In this document: in pieces, positions 15,674 to 24,746 of the stretch
Layout: the number at the start of each line of letters is the position of its first letter
Position numbering within the stretch: position 1 is the stretch's first letter
Assembly (NCBI GenBank): GCA_963732845.1
Contig: CAVTBE010000018.1
Location: 225,705-289,704 of the forward strand
Direction of reading: 5' to 3'
Length of the DNA: 64,000 nt
DNA from: CAVSRC01 sp963732845
Lineage (GTDB): Bacteria; Pseudomonadota; Alphaproteobacteria; Rhizobiales; Kaistiaceae
Notes under the pieces: generated by a model
Databases searched by the model: none
Told to the model about the DNA's origin: nothing
What the model saw: the letters and a program-made list of their open reading frames with translations, nothing else
Made by a program: the position numbers and the translations under genes

Positions 15674-16081
15674 TCAGAGATCGATCTGATCGGCCCGGCG
15701 TGAGGGGCGCTCGCGCGTGAAGCGATCGAACTCTTCCTGGTCGCGGGCGCGGCGCAGGTTCTGCACGAACTCCTCGAACTCGCGCCGTTCCTCATCGAGC
15801 TTGCGACGCTCCTCGTCGAGCCGGCGCAGTTCGCGCGCGCGGTAATCGTCGAAGGCGGCGTTGCCGCTCTGGTAGCTGCTGTAGCCACGATGCCGGCTGC
15901 AGCTGCCGCCGAAGTCGCGCTTCATCTCGGAGAAGTGGCGCCGAACCTCGGGGATACGGTCGCCCCAGATGATGTAGGCGAGCATCGCCAGGCCGAGCGG
16001 CCAGAAGGCCATGAAGCCGATGACCATCAGCAGGATCGTCAGGGGCGTCCATGCCGGACGCAGGGCATTCTGATTGACCAT
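15674..16081 (-). CDS. DUF2852 protein
   Basis: A 135-residue protein typical of Hyphomicrobiales. One membrane segment (TPLTILLMVIGFMAFWPLGL followed by AMLAYIIWG) lies at residues 11-40; residues 65-125 form a charged coiled coil (LRRLDEERRKLDEERREFEE). Function unknown. Its upstream region has three TACGT boxes (see 16098-16126). Confidence 0.85.
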   Translation of the reverse strand: MVNQNALRPAWTPLTILLMVIGFMAFWPLGLAMLAYIIWGDRIPEVRRHFSEMKRDFGGSCSRHRGYSSYQSGNAAFDDYRARELRRLDEERRKLDEERREFEEFVQNLRRARDQEEFDRFTRERPSRRADQIDL

Positions 16082-16097
16082 GTCCCGTCCTCTATAT

Positions 16098-16126
16098 CGT
16101 ACGTCAGTCGTACGTCTATCTTACGT
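16098..16126 (-). promoter_or_regulatory. Triple TACGT boxes upstream of the DUF2852 gene
   Basis: Three copies of TACGT, two within the palindrome CGTACG, occur about 10 bases apart within 30 bases directly upstream of the start at 16081. Regular spacing near a start suggests an operator; no regulator is identified. Confidence 0.35.
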
Positions 16127-16168
16127 AACGATTGGAAAGGTGGGAAGGGTCTTTGTGCGATTCAAGAA

Positions 16169-16193
16169 AAATCGGACAGGGGGCGTCCGATTT
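16169..16193 (-). terminator. Intrinsic terminator downstream of phaZ
   Basis: A perfect 9-bp stem AAATCGGAC/GTCCGATTT with a 7-base loop, followed on the minus strand by TTCTTG, giving a TTTTTCTT tract. It is about 390 bases beyond the phaZ stop. The gap 16194-16585 contains some small hairpins but no reading frame I can support; it may be phaZ 3' UTR or hold a small RNA. Confidence 0.7.
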
Positions 16194-16585
16194 CGCGCCA
16201 TCGTTGCAAAGCGGACAGGAATGGCAGGGCTCCGCGTGACCCTATCGATCCATCTGCACCGCAGCATCCTGTCGCCGCACCGCATCCAGGGACCGGAGGC
16301 CGACCTCCGTCATCTCCGGCGCGGCGGATCCGGGACCGGAGCGCGGCGGGACGACAGTGGCGAAACGGGGAACCGCCGCCTGTCCGATTCCCCTCAGGCG
16401 GGTAGACGCCAGGCGCCGATGCACCCCGGCAGTTGCATCTCCGGGGCGCCCGAATCCTGTGCAGGCGGCCGGATTCGGCCGGCGCAACCGGTGCGGGGCC
16501 GGCGCATGTCGACAAGCGATGCAATACACGGAGGGCGAGTCTCACGATAAGGCCCGCAACCGCCGATTCCGCCGTCTCAGGACGT

Positions 16586-18004
16586 TTACGTTTTGGAAAC
16601 CCTTCGCTTCCGGGATTTTCGGGCGGCGGCGGCGCTCTTGGCGGGCCCGCCGACGGGCGCGATTGCGGCCTTTGGGGAGGCCTCGGCGCCCCTGCCGGTC
16701 GTACCGGCCTGGCCATTGGCCGCTTTCGGGCGACCGGCGCCATTGTGGGTGGCTATGAAATCGGCAATGCGCGGCGCGATCTCGGCGCGGAAGCGGGAGC
16801 CGTTGAAAACGCCGTAGTGGCCGACCCCCAGTTGCAGGTGATGGGCGCGCTTGTCGGCCGGCAGGTTGACGAGGAGATCGTGCGCCGCCCTGGTCTGGCC
16901 GACGCCGGAGATGTCGTCGTGCTCGCCTTCGACGGTGAGCGTGGCGACGTGGGTGATGGCCGCCGGCTCCACCTTTTTGGTGCGGTGCATCATCCTGCCC
17001 TCGGGCAAGGCGTGGCGCAGGAAGATGGTATCGACCGTCTGCAGGTAGAACTCGGCGGTCAGGTCCATCACCGCCAGATACTCGTCATAGAACTCGCGGT
17101 GCTTCTCCGCCGAGTTGCCGTCGCCGCGGATCAGGTGATGGTAGAAATCACGATGGGCGTCGAGGTGGCGGTCGAAATTCATCGACAGGAAGCCGGAAAT
17201 CTGCAGGAAGCCCGGATAGACGTCGCGCAGGAAGCCCGGATGAGGGAAGGGCACCTTCATGATGACGTTGTCGCGGAACCAGTCGAGATCGTGGTTGTTG
17301 GCGAGCGTGTTGACCGCCGTCGGGTTGACGCGGGTGTCGATCGGCCCGCCCATCAGGGTCATCGACGCCGGCAGGTTGCGGTCGCCGGCTGCCTCCATCA
17401 GCGCCACCGCCGCGAGTACCGGCACCGAGGGCTGGCACACGGCCATGACATGCACGCCGGGGCCGAGAACGTGATGGATGGAAATCAGGTAATCGATGTA
17501 GTCGTCGAGGTCGAAAGGCCCGTCGGCGAGCGGCACCATGCGCGCATCCACCCAGTCGGTGATGTAGACGTCGTGGTCGGGAAGCATGGCGGCGACGGTG
17601 CCGCGGAGCAGCGTGGCGTAGTGGCCGGAGAGCGGCGCGACGATGACGAGCTTCGGCTGTCTGGCGCCATAGGGCAGCGCCTTGGCGAAATGCAGGAGCC
17701 GGCAGAACGGCCGCTCCCAGGCGACGCGCTCGGTGACCGGTACGTCGATGCCGCCGACACGGGCGTGGTCGATGCCGAATTCCGGCTTGCCGTAGCGGCG
17801 GGTGGTGCGCTCGAACAGCTCGGCCGTCGCCGCGACGCTGCGCCCGAAAGGCGTGTGCGCCAGCGGGTTCATCGGGTTCTTGAAATAGAGCCGGGCGGCA
17901 TCGGCCGCGGCCCGGAACGGACCGAGGGCGGCGTGGTTCAGTTCATAGAGCTGATAATAGGACAAGCCCCGAACCCTTTCCTCCACTTGGCCGCCTTTCG
18001 GCAC
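16586..18004 (-). CDS. phaZ: Intracellular polyhydroxyalkanoate depolymerase
   Basis: PhaZ mobilises stored poly-3-hydroxybutyrate granules. The 472-residue frame has YQLYELNHAALGPFRAAADA near its N-terminus, the Cys nucleophile in VMAVCQPSVPVLAA, the acidic residue in VEGEHDDISG and the His in GVGHYGVFNG, as in the Ralstonia PhaZ1 family. The tail after residue about 430 is Ala/Lys-rich and variable. The first in-frame start is GTG at 18004, lacking a Shine-Dalgarno; a TTG at 17965 follows GGAGGAAAGGG and would remove 13 residues not conserved in the family, so it is a serious alternative. A 19-bp palindrome lies just upstream. Confidence 0.92.
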   Translation of the reverse strand: MPKGGQVEERVRGLSYYQLYELNHAALGPFRAAADAARLYFKNPMNPLAHTPFGRSVAATAELFERTTRRYGKPEFGIDHARVGGIDVPVTERVAWERPFCRLLHFAKALPYGARQPKLVIVAPLSGHYATLLRGTVAAMLPDHDVYITDWVDARMVPLADGPFDLDDYIDYLISIHHVLGPGVHVMAVCQPSVPVLAAVALMEAAGDRNLPASMTLMGGPIDTRVNPTAVNTLANNHDLDWFRDNVIMKVPFPHPGFLRDVYPGFLQISGFLSMNFDRHLDAHRDFYHHLIRGDGNSAEKHREFYDEYLAVMDLTAEFYLQTVDTIFLRHALPEGRMMHRTKKVEPAAITHVATLTVEGEHDDISGVGQTRAAHDLLVNLPADKRAHHLQLGVGHYGVFNGSRFRAEIAPRIADFIATHNGAGRPKAANGQAGTTGRGAEASPKAAIAPVGGPAKSAAAARKSRKRRVSKT

Positions 18005-18006
18005 GA

Positions 18007-18025
18007 CTTGTTGCGGCGCAACAAG
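18007..18025 (-). promoter_or_regulatory. 19-bp palindrome upstream of phaZ, candidate PhaR-type operator
   Basis: CTTGTTGCG-G-CGCAACAAG is a perfect inverted repeat. It contains the TGC/GCA half-sites reported for the PHB regulator PhaR (AniA). It lies 40 bases upstream of the TTG start, or directly next to the GTG start, of phaZ. Binding by PhaR is inferred only. Confidence 0.5.
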
Positions 18026-18374
18026 ACTATGGTGCCCGGTGCCTGACGCGCAACCTCTTTTCCGCTGCTGGTGGCTTCACGCAAATGACTGATATTTCAA
18101 TGAATTTTGGAATGCTCGGCAGTTGCCGAGGGCCGCGGCGGCTCGCCGGATGTGGAACGATTATGGGCTGGACGCTGCGGCGCATCACAAGAAGGCGGTC
18201 GGGAGGGCTGGTGGACACCGCGCGGCGCGGTGGCTTGTGGCGGCGGATCCAGCGATATGGCGGCGTTCGTTAATGGCTTGCTTATTAAGCTAGGCGATAG
18301 TCGGGGCAAGCAGCTGTATGCGTTCCGCCGAAAGGCGGACTCGTTTGTCTTGCTTGCAAACAAGGGCTGTCGTC

Positions 18375-20276
18375 GTGGGTGACTCATGGCGTGAACTGCT
18401 TCCGAATATCGCGATTCTCGCCATCCTGGTCACCGTCTGGACGCACGGGCTCGACCTGATCGAAGGCAAGGGCCGTTGGTATCGCGCGGTGTTCGGTGCC
18501 GTCCTCTCCGCGGCCGGTGTCATCCTGCTCATGCAAGTCCCGTTCGAAATCCGGCCGGGCGTATTCACCGACCTGCGCGGCGCGTTGATCGCTCTTGCCG
18601 GGTTCTTTGGCAGTCCGCTGATCGGCATTGTCGCCGGATTGACTGCGGCCGCCTATCGCATCCACCTCGGCGGTGCCGGCGTCACTGGCGGCATTGTCTC
18701 CATCGTGACGTGTGCTGCTGTCGGCATCGGCGGATACTTTGTTCGGCGCGGACGGCCGGCGACGATACGGGACCTCCTCGGCTTCGCGATCGCGACGTCG
18801 CTCGCCGTTCCGCTCGGCTTCCTCGTCCTGCCGCCCGCGATCGTGCTGTCGACGCTGACCCGGGCCGGCCCCGTTCTCACCATCATGACATTCGTGGCGA
18901 TCGTGCTTGCCGGACTGGTCATGATAGAAGCCGACCGACGCCGCGAAACCGCCCACGCCAACGTCTTCTATCGCGGCATCATCGACTCCCTGCCCGAGCC
19001 GGTGAACGCCAAGGACCTTGCGGGGCGCTTCCTCGCGGCCAATCCGGCCACGGCGCGCCAGGTGAACGTGCCGGGCGTGGCGGCGCTGATCGGCAAATCC
19101 GATTTCGACTTCTTCCCCGAGGATGTCGCCCGCCGATTCCGCGCGGACGAGGAACGCGTGCTGGCGACGGGCGAACCCGAGACGATCGAACAGGTGGTCA
19201 CGCGGGAAGACGGTTCACGCCAATGGCTGTCGACGCTGAAGGTTCCATTGCGCGACCAGTGGGGCGCCATCATCGGGCTGTTGACCCACAATCACGACAT
19301 CACCGAGCGCAAGCATATGGAGGACGAGATCGCCGAAGGGCGCCGCCGGCTCCAGGACGCGACCGAGCACATGGCCGATGGCCTGGTGATGTACGATCGC
19401 GAGGCCCGCATCGTGCTGTGCAACGACCAGTACCGCGCCATGTTTCCGAAGACCGCCGATCTGCGCGTTCCGGGGGTTTGGCTGGAGACGATCCTGCGCG
19501 CCTCGATCGCACGCGGGGAGCAGTCGGACATTCCGAGCGGGGCGATCGAGACGTGGATCCAGCGCACGATCGACGGCCTGTCGCGGCCGGGCGAACGCGA
19601 CATCCACCTGGCTGACGGGCGCTGGCTGACGGCACGGACGCGTCCGACCGACGATGGCGGCGCGTTGTCAGTGATCGCCGACATCACCGAGACGAAACGC
19701 TCGGAGGTGGCGCTGAACGAACTCAACCGGCGCCTGGCCAACCTGGCCAGCGAGGACGGGCTCACCGGGCTGATGAACCGGCGCGGCTATGACGATGCGC
19801 TGCAGCGCGCCTTCGCGCAGAACAGCCGCAATGGCACGCCGCTCAGCCTGCTGCTCATCGATGTCGACCGCTTCAAGGCCTACAACGACACCTACGGGCA
19901 TCCTGCCGGTGACGACTGCCTGCGCACGATCGGAAACCTGCTGAAGCTCGGGCTGCGGCGGCCGGGCGACGTGGCGGCGCGCCACGGCGGCGAGGAATTC
20001 GCGGCGATCCTCCCGGACACGCCGGAAGAGGGCGCGTTGATGCTCGCCGAGACGTTGCGCAAGACAGTTCACGGACTCGGAATGGAGCATACCGGCAGCG
20101 CCTTCGGCGCGGTCACGATCAGCATCGGCTTGGCCACCGCGACGCCCGGCGGCCCGATCACCCGGGGCGAGGACCTGGCGGAGCTGGCCGATGCCGCCCT
20201 CTATGCGGCCAAGGCCGGCGGACGCAACCGCACGGCCGCCGCCGAACCGAAGAAACCGCTGGCCGCAATCGCCTGA
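18375..20276 (+). CDS. Diguanylate cyclase with 5TM-LYT sensor and two PAS domains
   Basis: About 633 residues; makes cyclic di-GMP. The N-terminal 180 residues carry the 5TMR-LYT membrane sensor (LPNIAILAILVTVWTHGLDL, then FEIRPGVFTDLRGALIALAG with the conserved PG and GFFGSPLIGIVAG). Two PAS domains follow (about 200-320 and 325-450; ITERKHMEDEI closes the first). The GGDEF domain has DGLTGLMNRRGYDDAL and active HGGEEF, with an RxxD inhibitory site (RPGD) five residues before it, so product feedback is expected. GTG 18375 is preferred because AAGGG is 8 bases upstream; an in-frame ATG at 18318 has no good site. Divergent from phaZ; the 300-base region between contains the promoters. Confidence 0.9.
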   Translation: MGDSWRELLPNIAILAILVTVWTHGLDLIEGKGRWYRAVFGAVLSAAGVILLMQVPFEIRPGVFTDLRGALIALAGFFGSPLIGIVAGLTAAAYRIHLGGAGVTGGIVSIVTCAAVGIGGYFVRRGRPATIRDLLGFAIATSLAVPLGFLVLPPAIVLSTLTRAGPVLTIMTFVAIVLAGLVMIEADRRRETAHANVFYRGIIDSLPEPVNAKDLAGRFLAANPATARQVNVPGVAALIGKSDFDFFPEDVARRFRADEERVLATGEPETIEQVVTREDGSRQWLSTLKVPLRDQWGAIIGLLTHNHDITERKHMEDEIAEGRRRLQDATEHMADGLVMYDREARIVLCNDQYRAMFPKTADLRVPGVWLETILRASIARGEQSDIPSGAIETWIQRTIDGLSRPGERDIHLADGRWLTARTRPTDDGGALSVIADITETKRSEVALNELNRRLANLASEDGLTGLMNRRGYDDALQRAFAQNSRNGTPLSLLLIDVDRFKAYNDTYGHPAGDDCLRTIGNLLKLGLRRPGDVAARHGGEEFAAILPDTPEEGALMLAETLRKTVHGLGMEHTGSAFGAVTISIGLATATPGGPITRGEDLAELADAALYAAKAGGRNRTAAAEPKKPLAAIA

Positions 20277-20307
20277 CCCGGCCGCCTTTCCCGCAAGAAA
20301 AGAAAAC

Positions 20308-20331
20308 GGCCGGCGCTTTGAGGCGCCGGCC
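20308..20331 (-). terminator. Intrinsic terminator of pnp
   Basis: A perfect 9-bp stem GGCCGGCGC/GCGCCGGCC with six-base loop, followed on the minus strand by GTTTTCTTTTCTTG. It lies 33 bases past the pnp stop and ends the rimP-pnp transcription unit; the diguanylate cyclase gene converges from the other side. Confidence 0.85.
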
Positions 20332-20363
20332 GCTGTTCTCTGCGACGGTGAGAGCGGAACCGC

Positions 20364-22505
20364 TCAGGAAGCGGCTTCGGCCTTCTCGCCCTCTTCCTGC
20401 TTGATCTCCTGGCCGGTCTCCTGATCGACGACCTTCATCGACAGGCGGACTTTGCCGCGCTCGTCGAAGCCCATCAGCTTGACCCAGACCTTGTCGCCTT
20501 CCTTGACCACGTCGGTCGACTTGGCAACGCGGTTGGCGGCGAGCTGGGAGATATGGACGAGGCCGTCCTTGGCACCGAAGAAATTGACGAAGGCGCCGAA
20601 ATCGACGGTCTTCACCACGGTGCCCTGATAGATCATGCCGACCTCCGGCTCCTGGACGATCGACTTGATCCAGTTGAGCGCGGCGGTGATCGCCTTGCCG
20701 TCGGCCGAGGACACCTTGACCGTGCCGTCGTCCTCGACGTTGATCTTGGCGCCGGTCTTTTCGACGATCTCGCGAATGACCTTGCCGCCTGTGCCGATGA
20801 CCTCGCGGATCTTGTCGGTCGGGATGTTGATGACCTCGATGCGCGGCGCGTACTCGCCGAGCTCGGCGCGGGCCTGAGTCAGGGCCTTGGCCATCTCGCC
20901 GAGGATGTGCAGGCGGCCGTCCTTGGCCTGGCCGAGGGCGACCTTCATGATCTCCTCGGTGATGCCCTGGATCTTGATGTCCATCTGCAGCGAGGTGACG
21001 CCTTCCGAGGTGCCGGCGACCTTGAAGTCCATGTCGCCGAGGTGATCCTCATCGCCGAGGATGTCGGAGAGCACGGCGAAGCGCTCGTCCTCCTTGATGA
21101 GGCCCATGGCAATGCCGGCCACCGGCCGCTTGAGCGGCACGCCGGCATCCATCAGCGCCAGCGAGGAGCCGCAGACGGTGGCCATCGACGAGGAACCGTT
21201 CGATTCGGTGATCTCCGAGACGAGGCGGATCGTATAGGGGAACTCGTGATGGGCGGGGAGGATGGGCCGGATCGCCCGCCAGGCGAGCTTGCCGTGGCCG
21301 ATTTCGCGGCGGCCGGGCGAGCCCATGCGGCCGGTCTCGCCGACCGAGTAGGGCGGGAAGTTGTAGTGCAGCATGAACGTCTCTTTGTACGTTCCCTGCA
21401 AGGCGTCGATGAACTGCTCGTCGTCGCTGGTGCCGAGCGTGGCAACGACCAGCGCCTGGGTCTCGCCACGGGTGAACACGGCCGACCCGTGGGTGCGCGG
21501 CAGCAGGCCGACCTCGGCCACGATCGGACGCACGGTCTTCAGGTCACGGCCGTCGATGCGGGTGCCCTTGTCGAGGATGTCGTTGCGGACGATCACCTTC
21601 TCGAGCTTCTTGAACATGTCGGCAAGAAGCTGCGGGCTCGGCGCGTTCTCGGCACCTTCCGGCGCCAGCCCGGCGGCGACCCGGGCCTTGACCGCCTCGA
21701 TGGCGTCATGGCGCTCGGTCTTGGCGGTGAGCGCATAGGCAGCGCGCAGGTTCGTCTCGGCGGCGGCCTTGACCTTCTCGTAAATCGCGGAATTGTCCGG
21801 AAGGTTGACCGCACGCGGCTCCTTGGCGGCGCGCTCGGCGAGCTGGATGATCAGGTCGATCACCGGCTGGAAGCCCTTGTGGCCGAACATGACGGCACCA
21901 AGCATGTCGTCCTCGGAGAGCTCGCTCGCCTCCGATTCGACCATGAGCACCGCATCGTGGGTGCCGGCGACGACGAGATCGAGCTTCGATTCGATCATCT
22001 CGTCGATCTGCGGATTGAGGACGAAGGCGCCATTGATGAGGCCGACGCGGGCGCCACCGATGGGCCCCATGAAGGGGGCGCCGGAGAGGGTGAGCGCCGC
22101 GGAGGCGGCGACCATGGCGACGATATCGGGATCGTTCTCCAGATCGTGCGACAGCACGGTGGCGACGACCTGGGTCTCGCAGCGGAAACCGGGCGCGAAG
22201 AGCGGACGGATGGGCCGGTCGATCAGGCGGGAGGTCAGCGTCTCCTTCTCGGACGGACGGCCCTCGCGCTTGAAGAAGCCGCCGGGGATCTTGCCGGCGG
22301 CGAAGGTCTTTTCCTGATAGTTGACGGTGAGCGGGAAGAAGTCGATGCCCGGCCGCTCTTCCTTGGCGGCGACGACCGTGGCGAGGACCGCGGTGTCGCC
22401 ATAGGTGGCGAGAACGGCGCCGTCGGCCTGGCGGGCAAGCTTACCGGTTTCGAGAACGAGTTTGCGACCAGCCCACTCGGTCTCGACACGATTAATGTCG
22501 AACAT
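20364..22505 (-). CDS. pnp: Polyribonucleotide nucleotidyltransferase (PNPase)
   Basis: A 713-residue phosphorolytic 3'-5' exoribonuclease of the degradosome. Two RNase PH-like domains (VNYQEKTFAAGKIPGGFFKR in the first; TRGETQALV and SDILGDEDHLGDMDFKVAGT in the second) are followed by a KH domain with GTGG (DKIREVIGTGGKVIREI) and an S1 domain (YQGTVVKTVDFGAFVNF). The C-terminal 25 residues are acidic. The start ATG at 22505 gives MFDINRVETEWAGRKLVLET, the usual N-terminus. Upstream is a strong leader hairpin. Confidence 0.97.
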   Translation of the reverse strand: MFDINRVETEWAGRKLVLETGKLARQADGAVLATYGDTAVLATVVAAKEERPGIDFFPLTVNYQEKTFAAGKIPGGFFKREGRPSEKETLTSRLIDRPIRPLFAPGFRCETQVVATVLSHDLENDPDIVAMVAASAALTLSGAPFMGPIGGARVGLINGAFVLNPQIDEMIESKLDLVVAGTHDAVLMVESEASELSEDDMLGAVMFGHKGFQPVIDLIIQLAERAAKEPRAVNLPDNSAIYEKVKAAAETNLRAAYALTAKTERHDAIEAVKARVAAGLAPEGAENAPSPQLLADMFKKLEKVIVRNDILDKGTRIDGRDLKTVRPIVAEVGLLPRTHGSAVFTRGETQALVVATLGTSDDEQFIDALQGTYKETFMLHYNFPPYSVGETGRMGSPGRREIGHGKLAWRAIRPILPAHHEFPYTIRLVSEITESNGSSSMATVCGSSLALMDAGVPLKRPVAGIAMGLIKEDERFAVLSDILGDEDHLGDMDFKVAGTSEGVTSLQMDIKIQGITEEIMKVALGQAKDGRLHILGEMAKALTQARAELGEYAPRIEVINIPTDKIREVIGTGGKVIREIVEKTGAKINVEDDGTVKVSSADGKAITAALNWIKSIVQEPEVGMIYQGTVVKTVDFGAFVNFFGAKDGLVHISQLAANRVAKSTDVVKEGDKVWVKLMGFDERGKVRLSMKVVDQETGQEIKQEEGEKAEAAS

Positions 22506-22580
22506 GGCAATTCCTTTCGTGCATCGGACACGCAAGGCGAGCCATGAGCAAGACGGCGAGGCACTTTCTGGTCCTTTGGC

Positions 22581-22624
22581 GCAACGCCGGACGGAAAAGC
22601 ACTGAACACTTTTCCTGGCGTTGC
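22581..22624 (-). promoter_or_regulatory. pnp leader stem-loop (candidate RNase III site)
   Basis: A 44-base inverted repeat: GCAACGCC/GGCGTTGC outside, GGAAAAG/CTTTTCC inside, small bulges and a 9-base loop. It lies in the pnp leader, 76-119 bases upstream of the start. In Escherichia coli, RNase III cuts such a leader stem and PNPase then represses its own translation; conservation of that mechanism here is inferred. Confidence 0.65.
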
Positions 22625-22789
22625 TTTGTTCAGGACGAGAAAGCGTCTGGCGATCCTGCCATGGCCCTGTTTGCCTGTCCGTTTCGGTCCGCGGCGACCC
22701 CATGCCGCCACGCGTTCAGCTGGCCTGTTTCTTCGGCGAAATACCCGGACGAGGCGAAGCCAAAGCGCCCCGCCGCCCGTGATTTCGCG

Positions 22790-23059
22790 TCAGCGCCTCA
22801 GGCCGAGGCGTTCGATGAGCGTCTGATAACGCTTCTCGTCGGTCTTCCGCAGGTAGTCGAGAAGACTGCGACGGGTGCTCACCATCTTGAGCAGGCCGCG
22901 GCGGGAATGATTGTCCTTGCCGTGACCCTTGAAGTGCTCGGTGAGATTGGCGATCCGCTCGGAAAGGATCGCGACCTGGACCTCCGGCGAGCCAGTATCA
23001 TTGGCGACGGTGGCGTATTCCTTGATGAGCTCTTGCTTGCGCTCGGGCGTAATCGACAT
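22790..23059 (-). CDS. rpsO: 30S ribosomal protein S15
   Basis: An 89-residue protein, the standard S15 length. It shows IKEYATVANDTGSPEVQVAI, LTEHFKGHGKDNHSRRGLL and the C-terminal RRSLLDYLRKTDEKRYQTLI. S15 binds 16S rRNA helices 20-22 and nucleates the 30S platform. The gene is followed by pnp on the same strand, the classic rpsO-pnp pair. The 200 bases upstream (23060-23261) probably include a separate promoter. Confidence 0.97.
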   Translation of the reverse strand: MSITPERKQELIKEYATVANDTGSPEVQVAILSERIANLTEHFKGHGKDNHSRRGLLKMVSTRRSLLDYLRKTDEKRYQTLIERLGLRR

Positions 23060-23261
23060 CGGGTTCCTTTTTGCTTTCGGGTTGAGTCAGCCGATTGCCT
23101 GTGGCCAGGGCCGGGATGTCGTCCAGCACGGTCGGGAATCGGAAAGTCTAGCCGGCGAGACGAGCCCGCCTGCGAAGCCGGCGGACTATGGCGGAAAGGG
23201 CGGCGGATTGCCAGCGAAAAGGCGAATCTCACAATCCTTTGATTTATAAGGGGTTCGCGGC

Positions 23262-24182
23262 TCAGCCGGGACGAAAGACGCGGGTCGGATGGAACTGACC
23301 CTCGGAGATTTCACCGAGGGCGATGGCCTGGCCGGCATGGCTGGCATAGGCCGCCGGCGCGGCCAGCGGCGCCGTGGCGCCGCGCAACAACACCGACTGG
23401 CCACGACCGATACGGGCGGCGTCAGAGGAGCCAAGGGCGATTTCGGGAAGCTCGGTCAGTGCGGTGGCGACCGGCGTCAGGAAGCGGTCGAGCGCGATCG
23501 CGTCACCGGCCTCGCGCGCGGCGATCAGATCGTCGAGGGTGACGGCGTGATCGGTGTCGAAGGGGCCGACAACCAGGCGGCGGAGCGCCACGACGTGGCC
23601 GAGGCAGCCCAGCACGCGGCCGAGATCGCGGGCGAGAGACCGCACATAGGTGCCCTTGCCGCATTCGGTATCGAAGACCGCATGGTCGCGATCCGGTGTC
23701 TCGACCAGAACCAGGCGATGGACGGTGACCGGCCGCTCCTCAAGCACGACCGTCTCGCCCTCCCGGGCGAGATCGTAGGCGCGCTGGCCGGCGACCTTGA
23801 TCGCCGAGAAGGCCGGCGGCTGCTGCATGATCTCGCCGGTGAAGCGGGGGAGAGCCGCGTGGATCGCCGCCGCCGTGGGGCGCTCGTCGCTGGTCGCGAC
23901 CGCTTTGCCGTCGGCATCGTCGGTGTCGGTCTCGACGCCCCAGCGCACGGTGAAACGATAGACCTTGCGGCCGTCCTGGACGAAGGGGACGGTGCGGGTG
24001 GCATCGCCGAGCGCGATCGGCAGGACACCGGAGGCGAGCGGATCGAGCGTGCCGGCGTGGCCGACCTTGGCGGCGCCGAACAGGCGCTTGACCGAGCCGA
24101 CGGCGCCGGTGGAGGTGAGGCCGACGGCCTTGTCGAGGCAGAGCCAGCCGGAGACTTCGCGGCCCTTGTGCTTACGGGACAT
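23262..24182 (-). CDS. truB: tRNA pseudouridine(55) synthase
   Basis: A 306-residue enzyme that makes pseudouridine 55 in the T-loop of tRNAs. The catalytic Asp lies in VGHAGTLDPLASGVLP; other TruB blocks are GWLCLDKAVGLTST, RFTGEIMQQPPAFSAIKVAG and GTYVRSLARDLG. Start ATG at 24182 (MSRKHKGREVSGW); the frame stays open upstream through a repeat element, but those residues are not TruB-like. It follows rbfA with 153 bases between them, an unusually wide gap for this operon, explained by the repeat at 24245-24287. Confidence 0.96.
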   Translation of the reverse strand: MSRKHKGREVSGWLCLDKAVGLTSTGAVGSVKRLFGAAKVGHAGTLDPLASGVLPIALGDATRTVPFVQDGRKVYRFTVRWGVETDTDDADGKAVATSDERPTAAAIHAALPRFTGEIMQQPPAFSAIKVAGQRAYDLAREGETVVLEERPVTVHRLVLVETPDRDHAVFDTECGKGTYVRSLARDLGRVLGCLGHVVALRRLVVGPFDTDHAVTLDDLIAAREAGDAIALDRFLTPVATALTELPEIALGSSDAARIGRGQSVLLRGATAPLAAPAAYASHAGQAIALGEISEGQFHPTRVFRPG

Positions 24183-24244
24183 GACGGACCTTTCGCTCCA
24201 CGCGATCTGGGTGAGCGGACACCAAGCGCTGCCGCTCCGACAGC

Positions 24245-24287
24245 TCCCCCTCACCCTGTCCCTCTCCGACAAGGGGAGAGGGGACGA
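24245..24287. repeat. Palindromic repeat between rbfA and truB
   Basis: A 43-base element with inverted arms GTCCCTCTCC/GGGGAGAGGGGAC, nearly identical to the copy inside polA (8574-8616). It sits 63 bases upstream of the truB start and could alter truB expression within the operon. Confidence 0.8.
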
Positions 24288-24335
24288 ATGCGGCGGCTGA
24301 GTGCCGTGACGCACGCTGTCGTATCATTGCGAGCA

Positions 24336-24728
24336 CTATTCCCCGTCGAGGTCGCGCTTCACTTCGGGCAAGCGCAACAGCGAATCGATCCGCTCGCCCG
24401 CCTCGAAGGATTCGTCGAGGCGGAAGCGGAGGTCGGGCGCGAAGCGCAGGTTGACGCGATGACCGACCTCGCCGCGCAGGAACTTGCGATGGCGGTCGAG
24501 CGTCGCCACCAGCGTATCGGCGCCCTTGCCGCCGAGCGGCATGACGAAGGCGGTGGCGAGCCTGAGGTCCGGCGTCATGCGCACCTCGGGCACGGTGACC
24601 ACCATGCCCTCGAGCTCGGGATCGTGAACCTCGCCGCGCTGCAGGATCTCCGCCAAGATATGGCGGATCAGCTCGCCGACGCGAAGCTGGCGCTGGGAAG
24701 GCGCACGGGCTGGCGCGTGTTTCGCCAC
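24336..24728 (-). CDS. rbfA: 30S ribosome-binding factor A
   Basis: A 130-residue KH-fold ribosome maturation factor. Conserved blocks: QLRVGELIRHILAEILQRGE, VTVPEVRMTPDLRLATAFVM and LRFAPDLRFRLDESFEAGERI. It acts in late maturation of the 16S rRNA 5' region. Starts 19 bases after infB stops. Confidence 0.95.
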   Translation of the reverse strand: MAKHAPARAPSQRQLRVGELIRHILAEILQRGEVHDPELEGMVVTVPEVRMTPDLRLATAFVMPLGGKGADTLVATLDRHRKFLRGEVGHRVNLRFAPDLRFRLDESFEAGERIDSLLRLPEVKRDLDGE

Positions 24729-24746
24729 GGCATTGTCGCGCGCCGC

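Noticed and set aside
16242..16529. Minus-strand frame of 95 codons downstream of phaZ
   Set aside because: No Shine-Dalgarno, no recognisable motif, arginine/proline-rich shadow composition.
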